Notes: generated by a model from the letters alone, not told the origin. DNA of 64,000 bases from JAFGCN01 sp964547015 (GCA_964547015.1 CAZJKT010000001.1:42117-106116); one strand, 5' to 3'; counted from the first letter of the stretch, positions 7,751 to 18,924 are shown. A program made the numbers and translations.

Positions 7751-8695
7751 ATGGTTAAGACAAGCGCTCCCGGTAAGATGATGTTTTTTGGCGAACACGC
7801 TGCGGTTTATGGAATACCTTGCATTGCTTTTGCAGTAAATCAAAGGTTATACTGCTCTATAAATAAGCGCAAAGATAAACGGATTATATTTAACTTTCCT
7901 GACATTGGTTTAATGGATTATGAATATACGGGCTCATCTGAGGACAAGCGAGTGAAATTTATAGAGGCCGCAATTAAGAATACTGTTGGTGATAAAATTT
8001 CGGACTTCGGCTTTGAAGTAGAGACACGCTCAGAAATGAAGAAGGGAGTGGGCACCTCTTCAGCATGTGTTGTGGCCATGGTTGCTGCCCTTAATGAATT
8101 CTTTAAGCTTGGGCTTAATCGAGAGCAAATGTTTGGGATATGCTATAAGACTGTTCTTGATGTTCAAGGGAAAGGTTCGGGTTATGATGTCGCAACTTCT
8201 CTTTATGGCGGTTTTGTGAAATACACTAAAGGGCAACTGCCTATACCGATGGACTGCCCTGCAAAATTGCATCTTGTAATGGGGCATACAAATATAAAAG
8301 CCGATACCGTGAGCCTGATAAATCAGGTGGCGGAAAAAAAGCAGAAGTTCCCCCATTTCTATGAAGAAATATTCCGGCTTACCGAAAATTGCGTTTTAGA
8401 GGCAGAAAACAGAATTAAAATTGGGGACCTTGAGGGCCTCGCTGACATGATGAATTTTGTGCATGGCATTTTGAATGGAATGGGTGTTTCTCATCCCAAA
8501 CTCGAAGAGCTTATATTTGCTTCAAGAAATGCCGGCGCCCTTGGAGCAAAGCTTTCCGGGGCTGGTGGTGGGGATTGTATGATTGCCCTTGCTAGCGATA
8601 CTACTGTAAAGGCGATAATGGCCGAAATTGAAAAAAAGGGAGGGGCGCCCTTTGAGGTTAGGGTAGATGAGGGGGTAAGAATAGAGGATATTTGA
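7751..8695 (+). CDS. mvk: Mevalonate kinase
   Basis: Mevalonate kinase phosphorylates mevalonate at the 5-OH, the first kinase step of the isoprenoid pathway. The 314-aa GHMP kinase begins TSAPGKMMFFGEHAAVYGIP, has the ATP loop KKGVGTSSACVVAMVAAL, then DVQGKGSGYDVATSLYGGF, and the C-terminal GHMP motif AKLSGAGGGDCMIALA. It lies 73 nt downstream of the decarboxylase gene, on the same strand but behind an AT-rich spacer that may hold its own promoter. The pairing supports a mevalonate route to IPP. Confidence 0.93.
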   Translation: MVKTSAPGKMMFFGEHAAVYGIPCIAFAVNQRLYCSINKRKDKRIIFNFPDIGLMDYEYTGSSEDKRVKFIEAAIKNTVGDKISDFGFEVETRSEMKKGVGTSSACVVAMVAALNEFFKLGLNREQMFGICYKTVLDVQGKGSGYDVATSLYGGFVKYTKGQLPIPMDCPAKLHLVMGHTNIKADTVSLINQVAEKKQKFPHFYEEIFRLTENCVLEAENRIKIGDLEGLADMMNFVHGILNGMGVSHPKLEELIFASRNAGALGAKLSGAGGGDCMIALASDTTVKAIMAEIEKKGGAPFEVRVDEGVRIEDI

Positions 8696-8733
8696 TTGAA
8701 CTCTTTACTTAACCTATTAGTTTCCAACTCCTA

Positions 8734-9411
8734 TCAAGCTTCAAGCTCAGAAATCTTCCCAAAAAAATACTGCTTGAATTCCTCAAGCCATATTTCCCGG
8801 GTTGTGGCTCTTTTCTCGTTCCCTGCCCCGGATTTGTAGTATTTAAACTGGTGGCTTAAGCCTTCAATTTCAAACTTTTTTCTCTGGGATTTTAGCAGTT
8901 CTATTTCAGGCCTTAATTCGGGAATTCCAAAAAGGTCTAAGTAGCCCAAAATAAGCTTCTCGTCATTGCTGAGGCTTATTCCCACTTCCTTGAGCTTGTA
9001 TTTTTCAAAGTCGGAGGCAGTTATGGCGCAGAATCTGACTTTTGATTTCTGGAAGTCCCTTGTTTGGGGCTTTTGTCGCAGGTATTTTATTGCCAAATAC
9101 GCGTAAATCGAATGCGGGTCAAGGTCTCCGAAGTAGCGGACTTTTTTGTCCCTAAACCGCCGCAGGTCATCAAGGAGCCTTTTTGAGGGGATGCCTCTGC
9201 TGCACACCATAAGCGCGGCTTGAGGGCTCAGCCCTATATGTTTTACTGCAAGCTCAAACATATGCTCTTTTTCAAACACAAGAATATATTTGGGGGAAAC
9301 AGGGTTTCCATAGGAAATATAGCTGTCAAGGACATTATCTATATCTCGGCTCTCTTCTAGCATTCCAATTACTTTCTTTGAAAGCTCCTGCCAATCTTTT
9401 TGCAAAACCAT
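8734..9411 (-). CDS. Stand-alone topoisomerase VI A-type TOPRIM protein
   Basis: The 225-aa protein aligns by eye with the C-terminal TOPRIM half of the topoisomerase VI A subunit encoded at 55062. PKYILVFEKEHMFELA matches AKFILFIEKDAVWSRF. The block GIPSKRLLDDLRRF...YFGDLDPHSIYAY matches the 'PRGVRRLLRRM...LVDNDPWGFYIY' region, and KKFEIEGL matches YKYEIEAL. The TOPRIM acids are kept (E47, D96, D98). The N-terminal winged-helix domain with the catalytic Tyr is absent, replaced by about 35 residues. It could be a nuclease or a DNA- or RNA-binding relative. No partner gene is adjacent. Family call fairly sure; function unknown. Confidence 0.7.
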   Translation of the reverse strand: MVLQKDWQELSKKVIGMLEESRDIDNVLDSYISYGNPVSPKYILVFEKEHMFELAVKHIGLSPQAALMVCSRGIPSKRLLDDLRRFRDKKVRYFGDLDPHSIYAYLAIKYLRQKPQTRDFQKSKVRFCAITASDFEKYKLKEVGISLSNDEKLILGYLDLFGIPELRPEIELLKSQRKKFEIEGLSHQFKYYKSGAGNEKRATTREIWLEEFKQYFFGKISELEA

Positions 9412-9568
9412 ACTATTGCTATTATATGTTTTTTTGGATATTTAAGCATTGGGAATTTTAAGGCGGATTTTGGTCAAAAAAGCTAAAAAAAGCCAAATAA
9501 TCCCGGAAAATCAAAAAGGAGGTTGACCGCCCCCTGCATAAACACTAATTTATGCCGCATATAAATCT

Positions 9569-10216
9569 ATGAAACCGAATGTGGATGCCCTTGTAAGGAG
9601 GGTTAGGTTGCTCAGAAAGGATGAATGTGTTCGCAGCCTTGCAGACAAGAGAATGGCGGAGTTTGAAGCTGTTTCAAAAAAGCCTTCAAAAGAAATATTT
9701 AAGGAGCTTTGTTTTTGCCTTCTTACCGCAAACTTCAATGCAGAAAGAAGTATCTCCATTCAGGAAAAAGTTGGCAATGGATTTTTGTCTTGGCCAAAAG
9801 ATAAGCTGGCCTTAGAGCTTGCCCGGCTTGGGCACAGGTATCCGAATGCGAGAGCTGCATATATATTCGAAGCGCGCAGGTATAAGGATGGCCTTAAGGA
9901 AATTCTGGAAAGGCTGGCAGATGACTTTGAAGCAAGGGAATGGGTGACCTGCAATATTAAGGGCCTTGGATATAAGGAGGCCAGCCACTTTTTAAGGAAT
10001 ATCGGAAGAAAGAGCCTGGCGATAATTGATTTCCATATTGTTGACCTCCTCGCGAATAATGGCCTTTTAGAGCCGCCAAAAACAAGGTGCCTTACAAGAA
10101 AGAAATATCTTGAGATAGAAAAAGTCCTTGGAAAGATTGGGGAAAAGTCAGGGCTAAGCCAGGGGGAGCTTGATTTGTACCTGTGGTATATGGAGACAGG
10201 AAAAATCCTCAAGTGA
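9569..10216 (+). CDS. ogg: 8-oxoguanine DNA glycosylase/AP lyase (archaeal Ogg2 type)
   Basis: This base-excision repair enzyme removes 8-oxoG and nicks the abasic site. The 215-aa protein has the helix-hairpin-helix element NIKGLGYKEASHFLRNIG, with the expected catalytic Lys, followed by LAIIDFHIVDLLANNG with the catalytic Asp. It ends LYLWYMETGKILK, the characteristic C-terminus of archaeal Ogg2. The N-terminus has the family motif FKELCFCLLTANFNAE. A TATA-like element (GCATATAAATC) just upstream of the ATG suggests a very short or absent leader. Confidence 0.88.
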   Translation: MKPNVDALVRRVRLLRKDECVRSLADKRMAEFEAVSKKPSKEIFKELCFCLLTANFNAERSISIQEKVGNGFLSWPKDKLALELARLGHRYPNARAAYIFEARRYKDGLKEILERLADDFEAREWVTCNIKGLGYKEASHFLRNIGRKSLAIIDFHIVDLLANNGLLEPPKTRCLTRKKYLEIEKVLGKIGEKSGLSQGELDLYLWYMETGKILK

Positions 10217-10357
10217 GCGGGATATTATATCTTTTCCGCTATAATATCTGTCCTAGATTTATTATACCAATATGCGATTGCCTGCGCCTTAGTCTACTTT
10301 GCAAAAAACCGCAAAAATCCGATTCTTGGAGGGCGGCTTTCTAAATAGCAAACTCCT

Positions 10358-11221
10358 TCAGGCGCCCAAAAGGATTACGATTGAGCCCAAAACCATTAAC
10401 AGTGTGGCGGCAAGCCTCCGTTTGAGGCCTTTTTCCTTTAGCATAATCCCGCCGTAAATCACTGTTAGGACAGAACTTAGCTTTTTTATAGAGGCGACAT
10501 AGATTACGAGTGTCATGCTAAAGGCAATCATCTGGAAAAGGTTGGCAATTCCGTTGAAAAATCCTGCCGGGGCAGTAAGCTTCAGGTTTTTTGGAAGCTC
10601 ATCAAGGCTTTTGGACTTTAAAGCCATTAGTGGAAAAAGGGATAATGAGAGAAATCCGTTGAGGCATATAACCCAAAAAGCAGCGGAAGAGTTTGTGAGG
10701 CCTACCTTGTCTATGCTTGAGGATATGCTCCAAAGCATAGCTACAATTATCATAAGGCGAGGGCCCTTTTCCTGCAAGATGGCCTTTATGGGGCTGAAAA
10801 TGCCTTTTTGGTTCTCTTTGAGGTTGAGCAGATAAGCCCCGGACATGATTAAAAAAACACCTATGAGCCCTAAACCGCTCGGAAATTCGCCTAATATCAG
10901 TGGGGCGGCGGCTAAAAGAAACAGGGGCTCCATATTGATGAGCGGGATTGAAAGCGAAATATCAGAGGATTTAAGAGCCTTCATAAGCAGAATTGTGCTT
11001 ACGGTGTTTATGGCTCCGCTGAGTAAAAGGGCCACCCAGAACATCGGGCCTAGCGGCGGAATTTCGATAAAAAGCAGAAGCGGAAATAGAGTCAAAAAAG
11101 CAAAAAACCTCAAAGACCATGCCGCGAGGTATTCGTCAACCCTTGAGAGGCTGTTCTTTGACAGGATATCCTTTAGGGATGAGAAAAATGCAGTGAGAAA
11201 TGCAAATACGAACCATGCCAT
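10358..11221 (-). CDS. EamA/DMT-superfamily transporter
   Basis: The 287-aa protein is almost wholly hydrophobic, with about ten predicted membrane helices in two related halves, the DMT (EamA) pattern. Characteristic segments include FFSSLKDILSKNSLSRVDEY near the start, ISLSIPLINMEPLFLLAAAP at the end of the first half, and KKLSSVLTVIYGGIMLKEKG in the second. The substrate cannot be predicted; relatives export amino acids or nucleotide-related metabolites. It lies downstream of serS on the same strand, about 93 nt away. The 141-bp spacer on its other side (10217-10357) shows no gene. Confidence 0.85.
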   Translation of the reverse strand: MAWFVFAFLTAFFSSLKDILSKNSLSRVDEYLAAWSLRFFAFLTLFPLLLFIEIPPLGPMFWVALLLSGAINTVSTILLMKALKSSDISLSIPLINMEPLFLLAAAPLILGEFPSGLGLIGVFLIMSGAYLLNLKENQKGIFSPIKAILQEKGPRLMIIVAMLWSISSSIDKVGLTNSSAAFWVICLNGFLSLSLFPLMALKSKSLDELPKNLKLTAPAGFFNGIANLFQMIAFSMTLVIYVASIKKLSSVLTVIYGGIMLKEKGLKRRLAATLLMVLGSIVILLGA

Positions 11222-11314
11222 TATAATATGAGTGAACTGAAATTAAGCCAGGCTTAGGTGTTTGCTCTCGTCAATCAAATCTGAGTATTAACAGCCCCAC
11301 TAAATCCTTACTTA

Positions 11315-12571
11315 TTAGATCTTATCTTTCCCGACAAAATCCCTCAAAACTTTTGGAACAATTATCGAACCGTCAGCCTGCTGATAATTCTCAAGTATGC
11401 AGGAAAGCGTCCTTTCGGTAGCTGTTGCAGTGGAATTGAGGGTGTGCAGAACCTGCTTTTCCCCGCCGTACTTTCCCATGCGGACATTGAGCTTTCTTGC
11501 CTGAAAGTCTGTGCAGTTGGATGCGGAAACAAGTTCCCTGAATGTTTTTTGGGCGGGAAACCATGCCTCAAGGTCGTACTTTTTTGCGGCATTGTCATTC
11601 ATGTCCCCGCTTGCAATATTTACAATTCGGTAAGGGAGCTCAAGCTCTCGATATATTTCCTCGGCATTTTTAATCAGCTCTTCGTGAATATTCCAGGACT
11701 CCTCAGGCCTGCAGTAGACAAATTGCTCGACTTTCTCAAACTGGTGGATACGAAATATCCCCTTAGTGTCTTTTCCGTGGCTTCCCGCTTCTTTTCTAAA
11801 GCAGGTTGAAAATCCGGCGTATTTTAAAGGAAGGTCATTTTCCTCAAGCACTTCCCCCGCGTGGAGGGCCGCAAGGGTTTGCTCTGAGGTTGCAATCATC
11901 AAGGCATCCTCCCCTTCAAGGCGATAGAGGGTTTCTTCAAAGTCAGAAAGCTCTGCTGCGCCTCTCATCATTTCAGTTTTCATAAAAAATGGGGTCCACA
12001 TAGGGGTGAATCCCTTATCCTGAAGTTTTTTTAGCGCAAAATTAATCAGGGCGAGGTTTAGCATTGCAAGGTCGCCTTTTAGGAAATAGGTTCTTGCCCC
12101 AGAAATCCTCGCCGCCCGCTCAAGCTCGGCAAACCTCTCCACAAGGTCGGCGTGGCCTTTAGGCTCAAAGTCAAACTTTCTTGGCTCGCCCCATTCCCTT
12201 ACCGTAGCATTTCCCGCATCGGTTTCAGCGATAGGGACAGATTCATGGAGAATATTGCCGACCTTATACCTTAAGTCATCCCTCCTTTTGATGAGAGACT
12301 CAATTTCGGAATTAAGGCTTGCTATTTGGCCGTCCATTGAGGAGGTCTCTTCCATAAGGTCTTTTGAGTCTTTGCCGTCCCGCTTCAATAATCCAATCTC
12401 CCGGGAAATCCTATTTTTTTCGCATTTGAAATTTTCAAGTGATTTTAGCTTCTCCCTCCACTCGCAGTCAAGCTCAAGTATCCTGTCAACGATAGAGGGG
12501 TCTTTAAACCTCTTTTTTTCGCTTTCTTTGATTATTTCCGGGCATTCCCTAAACATCTTTATGTCGAGCAT
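11315..12571 (-). CDS. serS: Seryl-tRNA synthetase
   Basis: SerRS charges tRNA-Ser. The 418-aa protein has the N-terminal antiparallel coiled-coil arm that contacts the long variable arm of tRNA-Ser (residues about 30-105). The class II catalytic core follows: motif 2 region YAGFSTCFRKEAGSHGKDTK and motif 3 region LNSTATATERTLSCILENYQ. It is the common bacterial/archaeal type, not the rare methanogen type. A minus-strand TATA-like ACTATATAAATT sits about 20 nt before the ATG at 12569-12571, consistent with a leaderless message. Confidence 0.96.
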   Translation of the reverse strand: MLDIKMFRECPEIIKESEKKRFKDPSIVDRILELDCEWREKLKSLENFKCEKNRISREIGLLKRDGKDSKDLMEETSSMDGQIASLNSEIESLIKRRDDLRYKVGNILHESVPIAETDAGNATVREWGEPRKFDFEPKGHADLVERFAELERAARISGARTYFLKGDLAMLNLALINFALKKLQDKGFTPMWTPFFMKTEMMRGAAELSDFEETLYRLEGEDALMIATSEQTLAALHAGEVLEENDLPLKYAGFSTCFRKEAGSHGKDTKGIFRIHQFEKVEQFVYCRPEESWNIHEELIKNAEEIYRELELPYRIVNIASGDMNDNAAKKYDLEAWFPAQKTFRELVSASNCTDFQARKLNVRMGKYGGEKQVLHTLNSTATATERTLSCILENYQQADGSIIVPKVLRDFVGKDKI

Positions 12572-12644
12572 AAATAATGAAATAATTTATATAGTTTTGC
12601 CTTTAGCAATTCTGCCTTAAATCCTGCAAAAATCGGTCCGCAAA

Positions 12645-13487
12645 TCAGCTTGCTTCCCCGTATTTTTCTTTGAGGTGGATTTTTATTTTAGCGAGGTCTT
12701 TTTCGTCATGGACATTGAAGAGGGGCTGTTCTGTAATATAGCCGAACATTCCTCCGTCTTTGATGAGTTTTGGGTATACATCTTCCTGCAGGACCCAGCT
12801 TACAGTACCTTTAGGGATATAGCTGAATATTTTTTTGTCGCATACTGCCGCAAAAGCCGAAGCGAGCTTTTTGTTTTGGGCTCTGCCTTCAGCATGGTGG
12901 ACGATCTGGCTTCCAAGCATTGCAATATTTCCGAGATTTTTTTCATCCCCGTTTGGGGTTGCAAGAAGGGTTACAATGCCTTTGAATATCCTGCTGTTTA
13001 TCTCGTGCTTTCTTATTAGGTCTGAGAAGTCTATATCATAATATTGGTCAATAGGCAATATGAGGAATTCCTGATTTAGCCTCTCTTTTGCAAGCTCAAG
13101 AGTCTTTGCGTTTCCAAGCCCGCTTTTCTCTTCAAGATAGGTAATCTCTGCCGTCCCTATATTATCCCCCACATGCCTAAAGCAGGCGTCAATTACCTCC
13201 CTTTGCGCTACTATGAATATTTTTCCAAAAGAGGAGAGCTTCTCAAGAAGTAGGTCTAAGAGTGTTTTAGTCCCGTGGACGGGTATTAGGAATTTGAACT
13301 TTCCATTTATTTTCAGGTTTTCCGGGTCTCCGCCGCCAAGGATTACAGCGGTTTCAGAATCGCTTAGGTATCGCTGTATGCAGCTTTCTATAAACTCTGA
13401 GCGCGAGCTGAAATTAATATTGTCAATAAGCTTGTCCGCTCTCTTTACAATCTCCGAGTCCACGGTAAGGGAAATCCTCGTTTTCAT
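12645..13487 (-). CDS. Ribbon-helix-helix DNA-binding domain fused to a sugar-nucleotidyltransferase-like domain
   Basis: The 280-aa product has two parts. Residues 1-45 (MKTRISLTVDSEIVKRADKL, then SSRSEFIESCIQRYL) are a CopG-type ribbon-helix-helix DNA-binding domain. From about residue 52 (AVILGGGDPENLKINGKFKF, then LIPVHGTKTLLDLLLEKL) it follows the NDP-sugar pyrophosphorylase fold, with LGNAKTLELAKERL and FLILPIDQYYDIDF. The usual GxGTRL nucleotide loop is altered to GGGDPENL, so catalysis is uncertain. The fusion suggests a repressor that senses a sugar nucleotide or NTP. Its own upstream region has palindromic sites overlapping the promoter. A scaffold gap follows. Confidence 0.8.
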   Translation of the reverse strand: MKTRISLTVDSEIVKRADKLIDNINFSSRSEFIESCIQRYLSDSETAVILGGGDPENLKINGKFKFLIPVHGTKTLLDLLLEKLSSFGKIFIVAQREVIDACFRHVGDNIGTAEITYLEEKSGLGNAKTLELAKERLNQEFLILPIDQYYDIDFSDLIRKHEINSRIFKGIVTLLATPNGDEKNLGNIAMLGSQIVHHAEGRAQNKKLASAFAAVCDKKIFSYIPKGTVSWVLQEDVYPKLIKDGGMFGYITEQPLFNVHDEKDLAKIKIHLKEKYGEAS

Positions 13488-13501
13488 AAGGATATATGTG
13501 C

Positions 13502-13552
13502 GTAATCTTTATATAGTAATATTAGGTATTACAATTAAGCATTTAGTAATAC
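13502..13552 (-). promoter_or_regulatory. Promoter with palindromic operator-like repeats for the RHH-nucleotidyltransferase gene
   Basis: On the minus strand a TATA box (ACTATATAAAG, 13507-13517) lies about 25 nt before the ATG. It abuts a perfect inverted repeat GTAATA-N5-TATTAC (13516-13532). Another GTAATA copy lies at 13546-13551 and a partial one at 13502. Short TATTAC half-sites overlapping the BRE/TATA region are what a ribbon-helix-helix autorepressor would bind. That the fused protein binds here is inference. Confidence 0.55.
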
Positions 13553-13559
13553 TTTTTGG

Positions 13560-13659
13560 NNNNNNNNNNNNNNNNNNNNNNNNNNNNNNNNNNNNNNNNN
13601 NNNNNNNNNNNNNNNNNNNNNNNNNNNNNNNNNNNNNNNNNNNNNNNNNNNNNNNNNNN
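13560..13659. other. Scaffold gap (100 N)
   Basis: Exactly 100 N, an assembly join of unknown length. The left flank (CAATTAAGCATTTAGTAAT) and the right flank (CAATTTGAAATTTAAGTAAT) resemble each other, so the break may lie in a repeated region. It separates the divergent promoters of the RHH fusion gene and srp54. Confidence 0.98.
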
Positions 13660-13682
13660 CAATTTGAAATTTAAGTAATGTT

Positions 13683-14996
13683 ATGGCAGAAGGATTGTCG
13701 GATCGGCTCAGGAGCGTTGTGGGGAAAATTTCCTCAATGGTGGCGCTCTCAGACTCTGAAGTGGACGAGATTGTAAAAGATTTGCAAAGGGCCCTTCTTT
13801 CTGCGGATGTTGATGTGGATATTGTTTTTGAGCTTTCCGAAACGATAAAAAAGAAGGCAAAAAATCCCCCCGAAGCTGGAGTTTCAAAAAGGGAATATGT
13901 GACAAAGCTGATTTATGATGAGCTCGTGAATATTTTGGGCGAGGGCTTGGGCGCGGATAAGGGGGCGGCCCTTAAGCTTGAGCCGCACAGGATTATGCTT
14001 CTTGGGCTTTTTGGCTCGGGAAAAACTACAACTGTCGGAAAGCTCGCATATTTTTATAAGTCGCGGGGGATGAAGGTTGCGGTTGTAGGGTGCGACTTTT
14101 CAAGGCCGGCGGCTTTTGAGCAGCTAAAGCAGGTGTCTGAAAAAATAGGCGTGCCTGTTATAAACGGAAAAGACCCAAAAGCCGCGGCAAAAGAAATTGA
14201 GAAATACAAAGAGCATGTAATTATAGTTGACACAGCGGGAAGGGATGCTCTGGACAAGCATCTTTTGGAGGAAATAAAAAATCTGGACAATGCATTTTCG
14301 CCCGGAGAGAAATATCTTGTGATTCCGGCGGAGCTTGGGCAGGAATCAAGGAGGCAGGCGGAGGAATTCAAAAAGGCATTGAGCATTACCGGTATTATTG
14401 TAACAAGGATGGACTCGACAGCAAAAGGGGGCGCAACTCTTGCCGCCTGCCGGATTGCAGGAGCTAAAGTAAAGTTCCTTGCTGTTGGGGAAAAGCCCGC
14501 GGATATGGAGCAGTATATTCCAGAAAGATTTGTATCGCGGCTGTTGGGTTTTGGGGATTTGCAGACCCTTCTTGAAAAGTTCAAGGGACAGGAAAAGGAG
14601 GCGGAAAAAATTGCAAAGGGCGAATTGGACCTCAACCTGTTCTACACACAAATTCTTGAGATGCAAAAGCAGGGCTCGATAAAAAAACTGCTCGATATGA
14701 TTCCGGGATTTGGGTCAATGAAACTTCCGACAGAGGCCCTTGATGTCGGCGAGGAGAAGATGAAAAAATGGAAGTATGTAATTGACTCGATGACGCCCCA
14801 AGAGAGGGAAACTCCAGAAATCATAAAGAGTTCTCGGGTTGAGAGGATTGCCAAAGGCAGTGGGACAAAAGTGCAGGATGTAAATGAGCTTTTGAGCAAC
14901 TTCAAGAAGATGAAAAAAATGATGAAAATGATGAGCCCTTCAAAACTTCAGAAGTTTCGGGGAATGGGCGATATTTCAAAGATGTTTGGGAAGTAA
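13683..14996 (+). CDS. srp54: Signal recognition particle protein SRP54
   Basis: SRP54 is the GTPase that binds signal sequences and targets ribosomes to the membrane with FtsY and 7S RNA. The 437-aa protein shows an N domain (1-90), then the G domain with GLFGSGKTTTVGKLAYFYK (G1), DTAGRDALDKHLLEEI (G3), TRMDSTAKGGATLAA (G4) and FLAVGEKPADMEQY. The Met-rich M domain follows (FKKMKKMMKMMSPSKLQKF near the end). The start is ATG 13683, close to the scaffold gap, so upstream control is not visible. FtsY is encoded about 9 kb away. Confidence 0.97.
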   Translation: MAEGLSDRLRSVVGKISSMVALSDSEVDEIVKDLQRALLSADVDVDIVFELSETIKKKAKNPPEAGVSKREYVTKLIYDELVNILGEGLGADKGAALKLEPHRIMLLGLFGSGKTTTVGKLAYFYKSRGMKVAVVGCDFSRPAAFEQLKQVSEKIGVPVINGKDPKAAAKEIEKYKEHVIIVDTAGRDALDKHLLEEIKNLDNAFSPGEKYLVIPAELGQESRRQAEEFKKALSITGIIVTRMDSTAKGGATLAACRIAGAKVKFLAVGEKPADMEQYIPERFVSRLLGFGDLQTLLEKFKGQEKEAEKIAKGELDLNLFYTQILEMQKQGSIKKLLDMIPGFGSMKLPTEALDVGEEKMKKWKYVIDSMTPQERETPEIIKSSRVERIAKGSGTKVQDVNELLSNFKKMKKMMKMMSPSKLQKFRGMGDISKMFGK

Positions 14997-15086
14997 TCGG
15001 CCGGCGGCAAAGAATAAGGCCGGTTGAGCTGAATATAAGGAAAACTTCCCTATATGGTCTATATATGCCTTTAGGAGTATTACTAT

Positions 15087-15659
15087 ATGGATTGTGGACA
15101 GATTAGGGATGATGTCTTTTTGGTGGTTTTATTGGGTGTGGTTTACGGCCCCAAAACAGGCAAAGTCTTAATCGGGCGGCGCGAAAATGACCCCTATATA
15201 AAGGCGCTTTCATGGAGCTTTCCCGGAGGCAGGGCGGGACATAATGCCGGCCTTGAAGAGAGCCTAAAAGAGAGCATAAAGAAAAAAACAGGGATTAGTG
15301 TAAGTGTTGGGAAGGTTATTTTTGCAAAGACCTATCCCGAGAACAGAAAAATTCTCTCAATTTATTATCTGTGCGAGCCTGCTGAGGGGTCCGGAGATTT
15401 AGCGGCCGCTCCAATTGGAAAGCCAAAAAGCGGATTTGTTGAGCTAAAGTGGGTTAAGCCAGAAGAAATTTCGGATTATTTCACGACCTCATACCACCCA
15501 AATCTTGAAAAAATAATAGGGTATCTAAAAAGAGGGCTCAATAGATGGAGGTATACCCCCAAATCAGTTAGGGCTGAGGCAAGACTAATCGGGCTGATAG
15601 GTATTATAATGCCCTTAAAAACCCTAATACTAAGAGAATTATGGCTGAGCGAAAGTTAG
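15087..15659 (+). CDS. Nudix-family protein with a degenerate Nudix box
   Basis: The 190-aa protein has the Nudix strands and the loop LSWSFPGGRAGHNAGLEESL. The following helix reads KESIKKKTGISV. In the consensus GX5EX7REUXEEXGU the metal-binding Glu pair is replaced by Lys-Lys, and the Arg-Glu by Glu-Ser. The fold is therefore kept but hydrolysis is doubtful. The C-terminal 40 residues extend beyond the domain and overlap the start of the next gene by 19 nt. The ATG at 15087 follows TATATGGTCTATATATGCC. Nucleotide sensing is possible but not shown. Confidence 0.75.
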   Translation: MDCGQIRDDVFLVVLLGVVYGPKTGKVLIGRRENDPYIKALSWSFPGGRAGHNAGLEESLKESIKKKTGISVSVGKVIFAKTYPENRKILSIYYLCEPAEGSGDLAAAPIGKPKSGFVELKWVKPEEISDYFTTSYHPNLEKIIGYLKRGLNRWRYTPKSVRAEARLIGLIGIIMPLKTLILRELWLSES

Positions 15660-15982
15660 ATATTCTGATTAAGACAAGAGACAAGGCGCTGATATTTTAT
15701 ATGCTTGGGGGCTCGACGCACCTGAACAAAACCCCGATAAGGGCAGGGGGCAACGCAAAGCTAATATATAAAGGAAGCCTCTGCCATAAAAGCAGGGAAC
15801 TGCCTGAAATTGCGAAGTTTGTGCTTGTATTTGATGAGTCTGTGGATGTTCCTGAAGCCTCAAATTGGCTTTATGAAAAAATTAAGGGCCGGACAGAAGA
15901 GCTTAATTTTGGGGGAAAGCGCATTGCAGTGAATAAGGAGGAAATTTCTGAGATTATTGAAAAGGAGCTTAGCGAGTGGTAG
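15641..15982 (+). CDS. Unrecognised 113-aa protein
   Basis: I do not recognise this family. The product starts MAERKLDILIKTRDKALIFY and mixes helices and strands, with FVLVFDESVDVPEASNWLYE in the middle and an acidic C-terminus. There is no signal peptide or metal motif. Its ATG lies inside the end of the Nudix-like gene (19-nt overlap, different frame), so the two are probably translated from one message. Convergent with the 23S rRNA gene, whose 3' end lies about 100 bp away; that spacer holds nothing recognisable. Confidence 0.6.
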   Translation: MAERKLDILIKTRDKALIFYMLGGSTHLNKTPIRAGGNAKLIYKGSLCHKSRELPEIAKFVLVFDESVDVPEASNWLYEKIKGRTEELNFGGKRIAVNKEEISEIIEKELSEW

Positions 15983-16062
15983 TTATTTCCCGATATTTGT
16001 TTATCTGAATAGAGAGATAACTCCGTTTATAAAACTAATTAAAATCCAAAATTTAGAACTTT

Positions 16063-16083
16063 AAGCAGGTATAATGATTAAAG

Positions 16084-16097
<14 letters not shown>
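16063..16097 (-). other. 3' strand of the 23S rRNA processing stem
   Basis: The minus strand reads GCAACAAATAGGTG, CTTTAA, then TCATTATACCTGCTT. It pairs perfectly over 14 bp and 15 bp with 18925-18960. The unpaired segments CTTTAA and GAAGTGA can form a 4-bp helix (GAAG with CTTT, one GU) flanked by bulges of 2 and 3 nt. That is the bulge-helix-bulge cut by the archaeal splicing endonuclease to release 23S. Confidence 0.75.

Positions 16098-18924
<2,827 letters not shown>

Noticed and set aside
15983..16062. 5S rRNA downstream of 23S
   Set aside because: The spacer is AT-rich with no 5S sequence.
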